Below are positions 26,941 to 36,278 of a stretch of DNA of 64,000 bases, one piece after another; position 1 is the stretch's first letter; every line of letters starts with the position of its first letter. Where the stretch lies: assembly GCF_005280195.1 (NCBI RefSeq), contig NZ_SZPR01000014.1, forward strand, positions 1 to 64,000, in the 5' to 3' direction. The notes under the pieces were generated by a model, which searched no databases, was not told where the DNA came from, and saw only the letters and a list, made by a program, of their open reading frames with translations. Origin of the DNA: Streptomyces galbus (GTDB lineage Bacteria > Actinomycetota > Actinomycetes > Streptomycetales > Streptomycetaceae). Made by a program: the position numbers and the translations under genes.

Positions 26941-28557
26941 ATGCACGAGGCACCGGAGCTGACGAGCGCGGCAGACCCCGCGTCGGAGGCCTGGCGGGCC
27001 AACGAGCGGGCACATCTGGCGCTCGTCGAGGAGCTGCGCGCCAAGCTGGCCGCGGCGGCGCTGGGCGGCGGGGAGAAGGCCCGCGCCCGGCACACCGCGC
27101 GCGGCAAGCTGCTGCCCCGGGACCGGGTGGACACCCTGCTCGACCCGGGCTCGCCGTTCCTGGAGCTGGCCCCGCTGGCGGCCGACGGGCTGTACGACGG
27201 GCAGGCCCCGGCGGCCGGGGTGATCGCGGGGATCGGGCGGGTCTCCGGGCGCGAGTGCGTGGTCGTCGCCAACGACGCCACGGTCAAGGGCGGCACGTAC
27301 TACCCGATGACCGTGAAGAAGCACCTGCGCGCGCAGGAGGTCGCCCTGGAGAACCGGCTGCCCTGCGTCTACCTGGTGGACTCCGGCGGCGCCTTCCTGC
27401 CGATGCAGGACGAGGTCTTCCCCGACCGCGAGCACTTCGGGCGGATCTTCTACAACCAGGCGCGGATGTCGGGCGCCGGCATCCCGCAGATCGCGGCCGT
27501 GCTCGGCTCCTGCACGGCCGGCGGGGCGTACGTCCCGGCGATGAGCGACGAGGCCGTGATCGTGCGCGGACAGGGCACGATCTTCCTGGGCGGGCCGCCC
27601 CTGGTGAAGGCCGCCACCGGTGAGGTCGTCACCGCCGAGGAGCTGGGCGGCGGCGAGGTCCACTCCCGGGTCTCCGGCGTCACCGACCACCTCGCGGAGG
27701 ACGACGCGCACGCGCTGCGGATCGTGCGGACCATCGTCGAGACCCTCCCGGCCCGCTCCGCCCTCCCCTGGGAGGTGCGCACCCCCGTCGAGCCGAAGGT
27801 CGACCCCCTCGGGCTGTACGGCGCCGTCCCGGTCGACTCCCGCACCCCCTACGACGTGCGCGAGATCATCGCCCGGATCACCGACGGCTCCCGGTTCGCG
27901 GAGTTCAAGGCGGAGTTCGGCCAGACCCTGGTCACCGGGTTCGCCCACGTCCACGGCCACCCGGTCGGCATCGTCGCCAACAACGGCATCCTCTTCTCCG
28001 AGTCCGCCCAGAAGGGCGCCCACTTCATCGAGCTGTGCGACCAGCGCGGCATCCCGCTGGTGTTCCTGCAGAACATCTCCGGCTTCATGGTCGGCAAGGA
28101 CTACGAGGCCGGCGGCATCGCCAAGCACGGCGCCAAGATGGTCACCGCCGTCGCCTGCGCGCGCGTGCCGAAGCTGACCGTCGTGGTCGGCGGGTCCTAC
28201 GGCGCGGGCAACTACTCCATGTGCGGCCGGGCCTACTCGCCCCGCTTCCTGTGGATGTGGCCCAACGCCAAGATCTCCGTGATGGGCGGCGAGCAGGCCG
28301 CCTCCGTCCTCGCCACCGTCAAGCGCGACCAGCTGGAGGGCCGGGGCGAGGAGTGGTCCGCCGAGGAGGAGGAGTCGTTCAAGGCGCCCGTCCGCGCGCA
28401 GTACGAGCGCCAGGGCAACGCCTACTACGCCACCGCCCGCCTGTGGGACGACGGGGTCATCGACCCGCTGGAGACCCGGCAGGTGCTGGGTCTCGCGCTG
28501 ACCGCCTGTGCCAACGCGCCCCTGGGTGACCCCCAGTTCGGCGTCTTCCGGATGTAA
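26941..28557 (+). CDS. Acyl-CoA carboxylase, carboxyltransferase (beta) subunit, probably methylcrotonyl-CoA type
   Basis: A 538-aa biotin-dependent carboxyltransferase with both crotonase-type halves: oxyanion-hole glycines in LVDSGGAFLP and GSCTAGGAYVPAMSD in the N-half, and NISGFMVGKDYEAGG and VGGSYGAGNYSM in the C-half. Length and the GKDYEAGG segment fit methylcrotonyl-CoA or geranyl-CoA carboxylases rather than propionyl-CoA PccB. First gene of a four-gene operon with biotin carboxylase, HMG-CoA lyase and acyl-CoA dehydrogenase, the set needed for leucine/isovalerate degradation. It starts 19 bp after the second TetR-type operator. Confidence 0.9.
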   Translation: MHEAPELTSAADPASEAWRANERAHLALVEELRAKLAAAALGGGEKARARHTARGKLLPRDRVDTLLDPGSPFLELAPLAADGLYDGQAPAAGVIAGIGRVSGRECVVVANDATVKGGTYYPMTVKKHLRAQEVALENRLPCVYLVDSGGAFLPMQDEVFPDREHFGRIFYNQARMSGAGIPQIAAVLGSCTAGGAYVPAMSDEAVIVRGQGTIFLGGPPLVKAATGEVVTAEELGGGEVHSRVSGVTDHLAEDDAHALRIVRTIVETLPARSALPWEVRTPVEPKVDPLGLYGAVPVDSRTPYDVREIIARITDGSRFAEFKAEFGQTLVTGFAHVHGHPVGIVANNGILFSESAQKGAHFIELCDQRGIPLVFLQNISGFMVGKDYEAGGIAKHGAKMVTAVACARVPKLTVVVGGSYGAGNYSMCGRAYSPRFLWMWPNAKISVMGGEQAASVLATVKRDQLEGRGEEWSAEEEESFKAPVRAQYERQGNAYYATARLWDDGVIDPLETRQVLGLALTACANAPLGDPQFGVFRM

Positions 28558-28573
28558 GAGGGGCTGCCCGACC

Positions 28574-30511
28574 ATGTTCGACACCGTGCTCGTGGCCAAC
28601 CGGGGCGAGATCGCCGTGCGCGTGATCCGTACGCTGCGGACGATGGGCGTGCGCTCGGTCGCCGTCTTCTCCGACGCGGACGCCGACGCGCGGCACGTCC
28701 GGGAGGCCGACACCGCCGTCCGGATCGGCCCGCCGCCGGCCGCCGAGAGCTACCTGTCCGTGGAGCGGCTGCTGGAGGCGGCCGCCCGCACCGGCGCCCA
28801 GGCCGTCCACCCGGGCTACGGCTTCCTCGCTGAGAACGCCCGCTTCGCCCGCGCCTGCGAGGAGGCGGGCCTGGTCTTCATCGGCCCGCCCGCGGACGCG
28901 ATCGCGCTGATGGGCGACAAGATCCGCGCCAAGGAGACCGTGCGGGCGGCCGGCGTGCCGGTCGTGCCCGGCTCCAGCGGCAGCGGCCTGACGGACGCCC
29001 AGCTCGCCGAGGCCGCCCGGGAGATCGGCACGCCCGTGCTGCTCAAGCCGTCCGCGGGCGGCGGCGGCAAGGGCATGCGCCTGGTGCGCGACGCCGCCGC
29101 GCTGGCCGACGAGATCGCCGCCGCCCGCCGCGAGGCCCGCGCCTCCTTCGGCGACGACACGCTCCTGGTGGAGCGGTGGGTCGACCGCCCCCGGCACATC
29201 GAGATCCAGGTCCTGGCCGACGGCCACGGCAACGTCGTCCACCTCGGCGAGCGCGAGTGCTCGCTCCAGCGACGCCACCAGAAGATCATCGAGGAGGCGC
29301 CGAGCGTGCTCCTCGACGAGGCCACGCGCGCGTCGATGGGCGAGGCGGCCGTCCAGGCGGCCCGCTCCTGCGGCTACCGGGGCGCGGGCACGGTGGAGTT
29401 CATCGTGCCGGGCGGCGACCCGTCGTCGTACTACTTCATGGAGATGAACACCCGCCTCCAGGTGGAGCACCCGGTCACCGAGTTCGTCACCGGGCTCGAC
29501 CTGGTCGAGTGGCAGCTGCGGGTGGCGGCCGGGGAGCGGCTGGGCTTCGGGCAGCAGGACGTGACGCTGACCGGGCACGCCGTCGAGGCCCGCATCTGCG
29601 CCGAGGACCCGGCGCGCGGCTTCCTCCCCTCGGGCGGCACGGTGCTGCTGCTGCGCGAGCCGGAGGGCGAGGGCGTGCGCACCGACTCCGGGCTCAGCGA
29701 GGGCACGGAGGTCGGCAGCCTCTACGACCCGATGCTGTCCAAGGTCATCGCCTACGGCCCCGACCGGGAGACCGCGCTGCGCCGGCTGCGGGCGGCCCTC
29801 GCGGAGACGGTCACGCTGGGCGTGCCGACCAACGCCGGGTTCCTGCGCCGGCTGCTGGCCCATCCGGCGGTCGTGGCGGGCGAGCTGGACACCGGCCTGG
29901 TGGAGCGGGTGGTGGACGACCTGGTGTCCACCGACGTCCCCGACGAGGTGTACGAGGCCGCCGCGGCCGTCCGGCTCGACGCGCTGCGGCCGCGGGCCGA
30001 GGGCTGGGTGGACCCGTTCTCCGTGCCGAGCGGCTGGCGCCTCGGCGGGCGCCCGAAGCCGGCCGCGTTCGCGCTGCGGGTCCCGGGCCTCGACCCGGTC
30101 ACGCACGCGTGCGCCGGTGACGCCCGGGTGGCACCCGGCCGGGTCGACGTGACGCTGGACGGGGTGCGCCACTCCTTCCACCGCGCCGCCGACTGGCTGG
30201 GCCGCGACGGCGACGCCTGGCAGGTGCGCGACCACGACCCGGTCGCCGCCTCGCTGGGCCGGGCGGCGCACGCGGGCGCGGACTCGCTGACCGCGCCCAT
30301 GCCGGGCACCGTCACCGTCGTGAAGGTCGCGGTCGGCGACGAGGTGGCCGCGGGCCAGAGCCTGCTGGTGGTGGAGGCGATGAAGATGGAGCACGTCGTC
30401 TCAGCCCCGCACGCCGGCACGGTCACCGAACTCGACGTCACGCCCGGCGCCACGGTCGCCATGGACCAGGTGCTGGCCGTGATCGCACCGACGGAGGAGG
30501 CGGACGGGTGA
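28574..30511 (+). CDS. Acyl-CoA carboxylase alpha subunit (biotin carboxylase plus biotin carrier domain)
   Basis: A 645-aa protein. Biotin carboxylase domain 1-450: VLVANRGEIAVRVIRT at the start, the ATP-grasp glycine loop PSAGGGGKGMRLV, and EMNTRLQVEHPVTE. A BT-like linker follows, and the biotinyl domain ends the chain with EAMKMEH (Lys604 is the biotin site). It activates bicarbonate and carboxylates biotin for the adjacent carboxyltransferase. The ATG at 28574 is 16 bp after the beta-subunit stop; the lyase gene start overlaps its stop by 4 bp, so the operon is tightly coupled. Confidence 0.92.
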   Translation: MFDTVLVANRGEIAVRVIRTLRTMGVRSVAVFSDADADARHVREADTAVRIGPPPAAESYLSVERLLEAAARTGAQAVHPGYGFLAENARFARACEEAGLVFIGPPADAIALMGDKIRAKETVRAAGVPVVPGSSGSGLTDAQLAEAAREIGTPVLLKPSAGGGGKGMRLVRDAAALADEIAAARREARASFGDDTLLVERWVDRPRHIEIQVLADGHGNVVHLGERECSLQRRHQKIIEEAPSVLLDEATRASMGEAAVQAARSCGYRGAGTVEFIVPGGDPSSYYFMEMNTRLQVEHPVTEFVTGLDLVEWQLRVAAGERLGFGQQDVTLTGHAVEARICAEDPARGFLPSGGTVLLLREPEGEGVRTDSGLSEGTEVGSLYDPMLSKVIAYGPDRETALRRLRAALAETVTLGVPTNAGFLRRLLAHPAVVAGELDTGLVERVVDDLVSTDVPDEVYEAAAAVRLDALRPRAEGWVDPFSVPSGWRLGGRPKPAAFALRVPGLDPVTHACAGDARVAPGRVDVTLDGVRHSFHRAADWLGRDGDAWQVRDHDPVAASLGRAAHAGADSLTAPMPGTVTVVKVAVGDEVAAGQSLLVVEAMKMEHVVSAPHAGTVTELDVTPGATVAMDQVLAVIAPTEEADG

Positions 30512-31461
30512 GCCACGACGAGCTGCCCATGACCGTGCCGGCCGAGGGCCTGCCCGCACGGGTGCGGATCCACGAGGTCGGCGCGCGCGACGGCCTGCAG
30601 AACGAGAAGACGGCCGTGCCGACGGAGGTCAAGGCGGAGTTCATCCGCCGGCTGGCCGACGCGGGCCTGACCACCATCGAGGCGACCAGCTTCGTGCACC
30701 CCAAGTGGGTGCCCCAACTGGCGGACGCCGAGGAGCTGTTCCCGATGGTGAGCGGCCTCGGCGGGGTGCGGCTGCCGGTGCTGGTGCCCAACCGGCGCGG
30801 ACTGGACCGGGCGCTCGCGCTCGGCGCCCGCGAGGTCGCCGTCTTCGCCAGCGCCACCGAGACCTTCGCCCGGGCCAACCTCAACCGCACCCTCGACGAG
30901 TCGCTGAGCGTGTTCGAGCCGGTGGTGCGGCAGGCCAAGGAGGCGGGCGCGCACGTGCGGGGCTACGTGTCGATGTGCTTCGGCGACCCCTGGGAGGGCG
31001 CGGTCCCGCTCGACCAGGTCGTCCGGGTCTGCCGCGCGCTGCACGACATGGGCTGCGACGAGCTGAGCCTGGGCGACACCATCGGCGTCGCCACGCCCGG
31101 CCACGTCCGCGCGCTGCTGACCGGGCTGAACGCCGCGGGCGTGCCGACGGACGTCATCGGGGTGCACTTCCACGACACCTACGGCCAGGCCCTCGCCAAC
31201 ACCCACGCCGCGCTGCTGCACGGCGTGAGCACCGTCGACGCCTCCGCCGGCGGCCTCGGCGGCTGCCCGTACGCCAAGTCCGCCACCGGCAACCTCGCCA
31301 CGGAGGACCTCGTGTGGATGCTGCGGGGTCTCGGCATCGACACCGGAGTCGATCTCGGCCGTCTCGTCGCCACCAGCACGTGGATGGCCGGCCACCTGGG
31401 CCGACCCAGCCCGTCCCGCACCGTCCGAGCCCTGTCCCACGAGGACACCGAGGAGCACTGA
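30508..31461 (+). CDS. hmgL: Hydroxymethylglutaryl-CoA lyase
   Basis: A 317-aa TIM-barrel enzyme splitting HMG-CoA to acetoacetate and acetyl-CoA, the last step of leucine degradation. Signatures: VGARDGLQNE (Arg27/Asp28), the metal-binding HFHDTYGQALANTH, and the catalytic-cysteine loop GGLGGCPYA. GTG at 30508 overlaps the carboxylase stop codon (GTGA). Length is normal for bacterial HMG-CoA lyase. Symbol follows common use; mvaB is an alternative. Confidence 0.92.
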   Translation: MSHDELPMTVPAEGLPARVRIHEVGARDGLQNEKTAVPTEVKAEFIRRLADAGLTTIEATSFVHPKWVPQLADAEELFPMVSGLGGVRLPVLVPNRRGLDRALALGAREVAVFASATETFARANLNRTLDESLSVFEPVVRQAKEAGAHVRGYVSMCFGDPWEGAVPLDQVVRVCRALHDMGCDELSLGDTIGVATPGHVRALLTGLNAAGVPTDVIGVHFHDTYGQALANTHAALLHGVSTVDASAGGLGGCPYAKSATGNLATEDLVWMLRGLGIDTGVDLGRLVATSTWMAGHLGRPSPSRTVRALSHEDTEEH

Positions 31462-31466
31462 GCACC

Positions 31467-32627
31467 ATGGACTTCAAGCTCTCCCCCGAACTGGAAGAAC
31501 TCCGCCGCACGGTCGAGGCGTTCGCGCACGACGTGGTCGCGCCGAAGATCGGCGACTTCTACGAGCGGCACGAGTTCCCGTACGAGATCGTCCGGGAGAT
31601 GGGCCGCATGGGCCTGTTCGGGCTGCCGTTCCCCGAGGAGTACGGCGGGATGGGCGGTGACTACCTGGCGCTCGGCGTGGCCCTGGAGGAGCTGGCCCGG
31701 GTGGACTCCTCGGTGGCGATCACCCTGGAGGCGGGCGTCTCGCTGGGCGCGATGCCGCTGCACCTGTTCGGCACCGAGGAGCAGAAGCGCGAGTGGCTGC
31801 CCCGGCTGTGCGCGGGCGAGGTGCTCGGCGCCTTCGGCCTGACCGAGCCGGACGGCGGCTCGGACGCGGGCGCCACCCGCACGACGGCCCGGCGGGACCC
31901 GGACACCGGCGAGTGGGTGATCAACGGCACCAAGTGCTTCATCACCAACTCCGGCACGGACATCACCGGGCTGGTCACGGTCACCGCGGTCACCGGCCGC
32001 AAGCCCGACGGCAGACCGCTCATCTCGGCGATCATCGTGCCCTCGGGCACGCCCGGCTTCACGGTCGCCGCGCCCTACTCCAAGGTCGGCTGGAACGCCT
32101 CGGACACCCGGGAGCTGCACTTCGACGACGTGCGGGTCCCGGCGGCGAACCTGCTGGGCGAGGAGGGCCGCGGGTACGCGCAGTTCCTGCGCATCCTGGA
32201 CGAGGGCCGCATCGCCATCGCGGCGCTCGCCACGGGTCTCGCCCAGGGCTGCGTGGACGAGTCGGTGAAGTACGCCAAGGAGCGGCACGCCTTCGGCCGT
32301 CCGATCGGCGCCAACCAGGCCATCCAGTTCAAGGTCGCCGACATGGAGATGAAGGCCCACACCGCCCGGCTCGCCTGGCGGGACGCGGCGGCCCGGCTGG
32401 TGTCGGGCGCGCCGTTCAAGAAGGAGGCGGCGCTGGCCAAGCTGTACTCGTCGACGGTCGCGGTGGACAACGCCCGCGAGGCCACCCAGATCCACGGCGG
32501 CTACGGCTTCATGAACGAGTACCCCGTGGCCCGGATGTGGCGGGACTCCAAGATCCTGGAGATCGGCGAGGGCACGAGCGAGGTGCAGCGCCTGCTGATC
32601 GCACGGGAGTTGGGCCTGGTGGGCTGA
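31467..32627 (+). CDS. acdH: Acyl-CoA dehydrogenase, probably isovaleryl-CoA dehydrogenase
   Basis: A 386-aa flavoenzyme of the acyl-CoA dehydrogenase family: FGLTEPDGGSDAG (FAD loop), GWNASDTRELHFDDVRVP, and the C-terminal QIHGGYGFMNEYPVARMWRD. Context in the leucine operon suggests oxidation of isovaleryl-CoA (or related branched acyl-CoA) to 3-methylcrotonyl-CoA, the substrate of the carboxylase encoded upstream. It starts 6 bp after the lyase. AcdH of Streptomyces is described as having broad branched-chain acyl-CoA activity (family knowledge). Confidence 0.9.
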   Translation: MDFKLSPELEELRRTVEAFAHDVVAPKIGDFYERHEFPYEIVREMGRMGLFGLPFPEEYGGMGGDYLALGVALEELARVDSSVAITLEAGVSLGAMPLHLFGTEEQKREWLPRLCAGEVLGAFGLTEPDGGSDAGATRTTARRDPDTGEWVINGTKCFITNSGTDITGLVTVTAVTGRKPDGRPLISAIIVPSGTPGFTVAAPYSKVGWNASDTRELHFDDVRVPAANLLGEEGRGYAQFLRILDEGRIAIAALATGLAQGCVDESVKYAKERHAFGRPIGANQAIQFKVADMEMKAHTARLAWRDAAARLVSGAPFKKEAALAKLYSSTVAVDNAREATQIHGGYGFMNEYPVARMWRDSKILEIGEGTSEVQRLLIARELGLVG

Positions 32628-32691
32628 CCCGCCGCACGGCGCGGACGGCTCCGGCCCGGGGCCTCGGGGCGGACCACCCCTGGACAAGATC

Positions 32692-32710
32692 TGAGGTTAG
32701 GCTAACCTAT
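32692..32710. promoter_or_regulatory. DmdR/IdeR iron box upstream of desE
   Basis: TGAGGTTAGGCTAACCTAT matches the actinobacterial iron-box consensus TTAGGTTAGGCTAACCTAA at 17 of 19 positions. It lies 48 bp upstream of the desE start and predicts repression by Fe-loaded DmdR1. Confidence 0.88.
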
Positions 32711-32758
32711 CTTCGACTTGTCCGGCGGGTGATCCGCCCTGTTCGAAAGCAGCGAACC

Positions 32759-33811
32759 ATGTCCAACGCCAGAGCCAGCCACCCCACCCGCCGCGGCATC
32801 CTCGCCGCCGGCGGCGCCCTCGGCCTCGGGGCCGTCCTCGCGGCCTGCGGGGACGACGACGGGAAGAGCGGCGGCGGCTCGGACTCGACGGCGTCCGGCG
32901 CCGCGAAGTCCGGCCCCTGGACGTTCAAGGACGACCGCGGCACCACCGTGAAGCTGGGCAAGGCCCCGTCGGCCATCGTCGCCTTCACCGGCGTCGGCGC
33001 CGCGCTGTACGACTACGGCATCCAGGTCAAGGGCGTCTTCGGCCCCACCAAGACCTCCGCCGGCAAGGCCGACGTCCAGGCCGGCGACATGGACATCAGC
33101 AAGGTCGAGATCCTCGGCAACGTCTGGGACGAGTTCAACGTCGAGAAGTACGCGGCCCTGCGGCCGGACGTGCTGATCTCCACGATGTTCGACGCCGCCG
33201 GCACCCTCTGGTACGTCCCCGAGGCGTCCAAGGACAAGATCGCCAAGCTCGCCCCGAGCGTGGGCCTCTCCGTGTACGACCGTCAGCTCACCGCGCCGCT
33301 GCAGCGGATGTGGGAACTGGCCGAGTCGCTGGGCGCCGACATGACCGCGGCGAAGGTCACCGACGCCAAGAAGCGCTTCGAGGAGGCGGCCACCCGGCTG
33401 CGCGCCGCCGCCAAGGCCAAGCCCGGCATCAAGGTGATGGCCGGCTCCGCGAGCCAGGAGCTCTTCTACGTCTCCGGCACCGACCTCTCCATCGACCTGG
33501 AGTACTTCAAGGCCCTCGGCGTGAACTTCGTCGAGCCGCCGGAGAGCGCCAAGAAGCAGGGCGGCGGCTGGTACGAGTCGCTGAGCTGGGAGAACGTCGA
33601 CAAGTACCCGGCCGACATCATCATGATGGACGACCGCACCTCCGCCATCCAGCCGGCCGACATCACCGAGGCGACCTGGAAGCAGCTCCCCGCGGTCAAG
33701 GCCGGCCAGGTCATCGCCCGCTCGCCGGAGCCGATCCTCTCCTACGACAAGTGCGTGCCGCTGCTCACCGCCCTCGCCGAGGCCCTGGAGAAGGCCAAGA
33801 AGGTCAGCTAG
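32759..33811 (+). CDS. desE: Ferrioxamine-binding lipoprotein of a siderophore ABC importer
   Basis: A 350-aa solute-binding lipoprotein. The N-terminus combines twin arginines (TRRGILAAGG) with a lipobox LAAC (Cys30). The mature part is a two-lobed FecB/TroA-type fold for hydroxamate siderophores. It is preceded by an iron box and followed by a siderophore-interacting reductase, directly upstream of desABCD. Known relatives bind desferrioxamine B and other tris-hydroxamates; the permease and ATPase are not in this window. Start at 32759 opens the signal peptide. Confidence 0.9.
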   Translation: MSNARASHPTRRGILAAGGALGLGAVLAACGDDDGKSGGGSDSTASGAAKSGPWTFKDDRGTTVKLGKAPSAIVAFTGVGAALYDYGIQVKGVFGPTKTSAGKADVQAGDMDISKVEILGNVWDEFNVEKYAALRPDVLISTMFDAAGTLWYVPEASKDKIAKLAPSVGLSVYDRQLTAPLQRMWELAESLGADMTAAKVTDAKKRFEEAATRLRAAAKAKPGIKVMAGSASQELFYVSGTDLSIDLEYFKALGVNFVEPPESAKKQGGGWYESLSWENVDKYPADIIMMDDRTSAIQPADITEATWKQLPAVKAGQVIARSPEPILSYDKCVPLLTALAEALEKAKKVS

Positions 33812-33845
33812 CCGGTCACTTCCCCGCCCCGACCGAGGAGCACCG

Positions 33846-34667
33846 ATGACCACAGCCGTGGCCGCCCCGTTCCGCTTCTTCTCCCTGCAGGTCGTGACGA
33901 CGAGGCGGCTCGGCCCGTCCCTGCTCCGGGTCACCTTCGGGGGTGAGGACCTGCTCCACTTCGCCTCCGACGGCCGCGACCAGTCGCTGTCGCTGTTCCT
34001 GCCGCACCCGGGGCAGGGCACCCCGCACGTCCCCGTCGAACGGGGCGACGGCTGGTGGCAGGCGTGGCGCGAACTCCCCGACGGCGTACGGGCCGTGATG
34101 CGGTCGTACACCCTGCGGGCACTGCGCCGCGACCCCGACGAGATCGACGTCGACTTCTTCCTCCACGAGCCCGCCGGCCACGCCTCCCGGTGGGCCGCGG
34201 GCGCGCGGGCCGGCGACCGGGTGGTCCTGCTCGGGCCGGCGGTCGCCGACAACCGGGCGATCCGGTTCCGGCCGCCCGAGGACACCGACCTGGTGCTGCT
34301 GTGGGGCGACGAGACGGCGCTGCCCGCCGTCGCCGCGATCCTGGAGTCCCTGCCGCCCGCCCGGCGCGTACGCGCCTGGCTGGAGGTGCGCGACCGCGGG
34401 ACGGTCCAGGACCTGACGACCCCGGCGGACGCCGAGGTCACCTGGCTCGTACGGCGCGACGGCTCCCCCATGGCCGTCGACGCCGTACGGGCCGCCCGCC
34501 TGCCGCCCGCACACCGCCCGTACGTCTGGATCGCGGGTGAGGCGGGGTGCGTCAAGGCGCTGCGGAGGCACTTCACCGAGGAGCGCGGGATCGACCGGCG
34601 GCGGGTGACCTTCGTCGGCTACTGGCGTGAGGGACTGACCGAGGAGCAGCTGCGCGAGGTGGAGTGA
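33846..34667 (+). CDS. desF: Siderophore-interacting protein (FAD-dependent ferric-siderophore reductase)
   Basis: A 273-aa SIP/ViuB-family flavoprotein that reduces ferric siderophores in the cytoplasm to release iron. The FAD-binding RSYTLR motif is at 86-91, followed by DFFLHE and the GPA loop; the C-terminal NAD(P)H-binding part includes LLWGDETALPA and WIAGEAG. It starts 34 bp after desE and probably shares its iron-regulated transcript. Confidence 0.9.
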   Translation: MTTAVAAPFRFFSLQVVTTRRLGPSLLRVTFGGEDLLHFASDGRDQSLSLFLPHPGQGTPHVPVERGDGWWQAWRELPDGVRAVMRSYTLRALRRDPDEIDVDFFLHEPAGHASRWAAGARAGDRVVLLGPAVADNRAIRFRPPEDTDLVLLWGDETALPAVAAILESLPPARRVRAWLEVRDRGTVQDLTTPADAEVTWLVRRDGSPMAVDAVRAARLPPAHRPYVWIAGEAGCVKALRRHFTEERGIDRRRVTFVGYWREGLTEEQLREVE

Positions 34668-34724
34668 GGAACGCCAACTCACCTACAGGCGCCTCGGGTT
34701 GGAAACGTGAGAACGATCACGCAG

Positions 34725-34789
34725 GGGTGGTGTCCCCGCCGTGTAACTTAGGTTAGGCTAACCTAAGTTACACGGCCGGGACACCACCC
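34725..34789. promoter_or_regulatory. Iron box of the desABCD operon within a 65-bp inverted repeat
   Basis: TTAGGTTAGGCTAACCTAA (34748-34766) is an exact consensus iron box. It is the centre of a much longer inverted repeat: 32-bp arms 34725-34756 and 34758-34789 around G34757, with one mismatch (34737/34777). The inner 16 bp of each arm are perfect. The start codon of desA is 47 bp downstream. DmdR-type repression is expected; the long extension is not needed for that. Confidence 0.92.
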
Positions 34790-34835
34790 TGATCCGTTCC
34801 CGACGGACCGTCCCCACCCCCGGAGGACCCCCACC

Positions 34836-36278
34836 ATGCGCTCGCACCTGCTCAATGACACGACCGCGGAGCGGTACCGCCGCACCGTGACCGAAGGAGT
34901 CGAGCGGGTGGCCGCCCACCTCGCCGCCACCGACCGGCCGTTCACCGGCATCGCGGTCGACGCCCTCGCGCCCCGCATCGACGGCATCGACCTCGACCGT
35001 CCCCTGCACGACACCGCAGCGGTGCTCGACGAGCTGGAGGAGGTCTACCTCCGCGACGCCGTCCACTTCCACCACCCCCGCTACCTCGCCCACCTCAACT
35101 GCCCGGTCGTCATCCCGGCCCTCCTCGGCGAAGCGGTCCTCACCGCCGTCAACTCCTCCCTGGACACCTGGGACCAGTCGGCCGGCGGCACCCTCATCGA
35201 GCGCCGGCTCATCGACTGGACGGCCGCCCGCATCGGCCTCGGCCCCGCCGCCGACGGCGTCTTCACCTCCGGCGGCACCCAGTCCAACCTCCAGGCCCTG
35301 CTGCTGGCCCGCGAGGAGGCCAAGACCGACGACCTCGCGTCCTTGCGCATCTTCGCCTCCGAGGTCAGCCACTTCAGCGTGCAGAAGTCCGCGAAACTGC
35401 TGGGCCTCGGACCGGACGCCGTCGTCACCCTCCCCGTCGACCACGACAAGCGCCTGCACACCGTCGCCCTCGCCCGCGAACTCGAGCGCTGCCGCCGCGA
35501 CGGACTCGTCCCCATGGCCGTCGTCGCCACCGCCGGCACCACCGACTTCGGCTCCATCGACCCGCTGCCCGAGATCGCCGACCTGTGCGCCCGGTACGGC
35601 ACCTGGATGCACGTCGACGCCGCCTACGGCTGCGGACTGCTCGCCTCCCTGAAGTACCGGGACCGCATCGACGGCATCGAGCAGGCCGACTCGGTCACCG
35701 TCGACTACCACAAGTCCTTCTTCCAGCCGGTGAGTTCCTCGGCCGTCCTGGTCCGCGACGCCGCCACCCTGCGGCACGCCACCTACCACGCCGAGTACCT
35801 CAACCCCCGCCGCACGGTGCACGAGCGCATCCCCAACCAGGTGGACAAGTCCCTGCAGACCACCCGCCGCTTCGACGCCCTCAAGCTGTGGATGACCCTG
35901 CGCGTCATGGGCGCCGACGGCATCGGACAGCTCTTCGACGAGGTGTGCGACCTCGCCGCCGCGGGCTGGGAACTGCTCGCCGCCGACCCGCGCTTCGACG
36001 TCGTCGTCGCGCCCTCGCTGTCCACCCTGGTCTTCCGCTACGTGCCCGCCGCCGTCACCGACCCCGCCGAGATCGACCGCGCCAACCTGCACGCCCGCAA
36101 GGCCCTGTTCGCCTCCGGGGACGCCGTGGTCGCGGGCACCAAGGTCGGCGGCCGCCACTACCTGAAGTTCACCCTGCTCAACCCCGAGACGACGACCGGC
36201 GACATCGCCGCCGTCCTCGACCTGATCGCCGGCCACGCCGAGCAGTACCTGGGAGAGTCCCTTGACCGCGCTTCCTGA
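34836..36278 (+). CDS. desA: PLP-dependent lysine decarboxylase (desferrioxamine biosynthesis)
   Basis: A 480-aa group II decarboxylase converting L-lysine to cadaverine, the committed step to desferrioxamine. Visible features: VFTSGGTQSNLQAL (142-155, phosphate-binding glycines), HVDAAYG (Asp261 pairs with the PLP nitrogen) and the internal aldimine Lys293 in DYHKSFFQ. Its 3' end overlaps desB by 17 bp. Strong iron box upstream. Confidence 0.93.
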   Translation: MRSHLLNDTTAERYRRTVTEGVERVAAHLAATDRPFTGIAVDALAPRIDGIDLDRPLHDTAAVLDELEEVYLRDAVHFHHPRYLAHLNCPVVIPALLGEAVLTAVNSSLDTWDQSAGGTLIERRLIDWTAARIGLGPAADGVFTSGGTQSNLQALLLAREEAKTDDLASLRIFASEVSHFSVQKSAKLLGLGPDAVVTLPVDHDKRLHTVALARELERCRRDGLVPMAVVATAGTTDFGSIDPLPEIADLCARYGTWMHVDAAYGCGLLASLKYRDRIDGIEQADSVTVDYHKSFFQPVSSSAVLVRDAATLRHATYHAEYLNPRRTVHERIPNQVDKSLQTTRRFDALKLWMTLRVMGADGIGQLFDEVCDLAAAGWELLAADPRFDVVVAPSLSTLVFRYVPAAVTDPAEIDRANLHARKALFASGDAVVAGTKVGGRHYLKFTLLNPETTTGDIAAVLDLIAGHAEQYLGESLDRAS

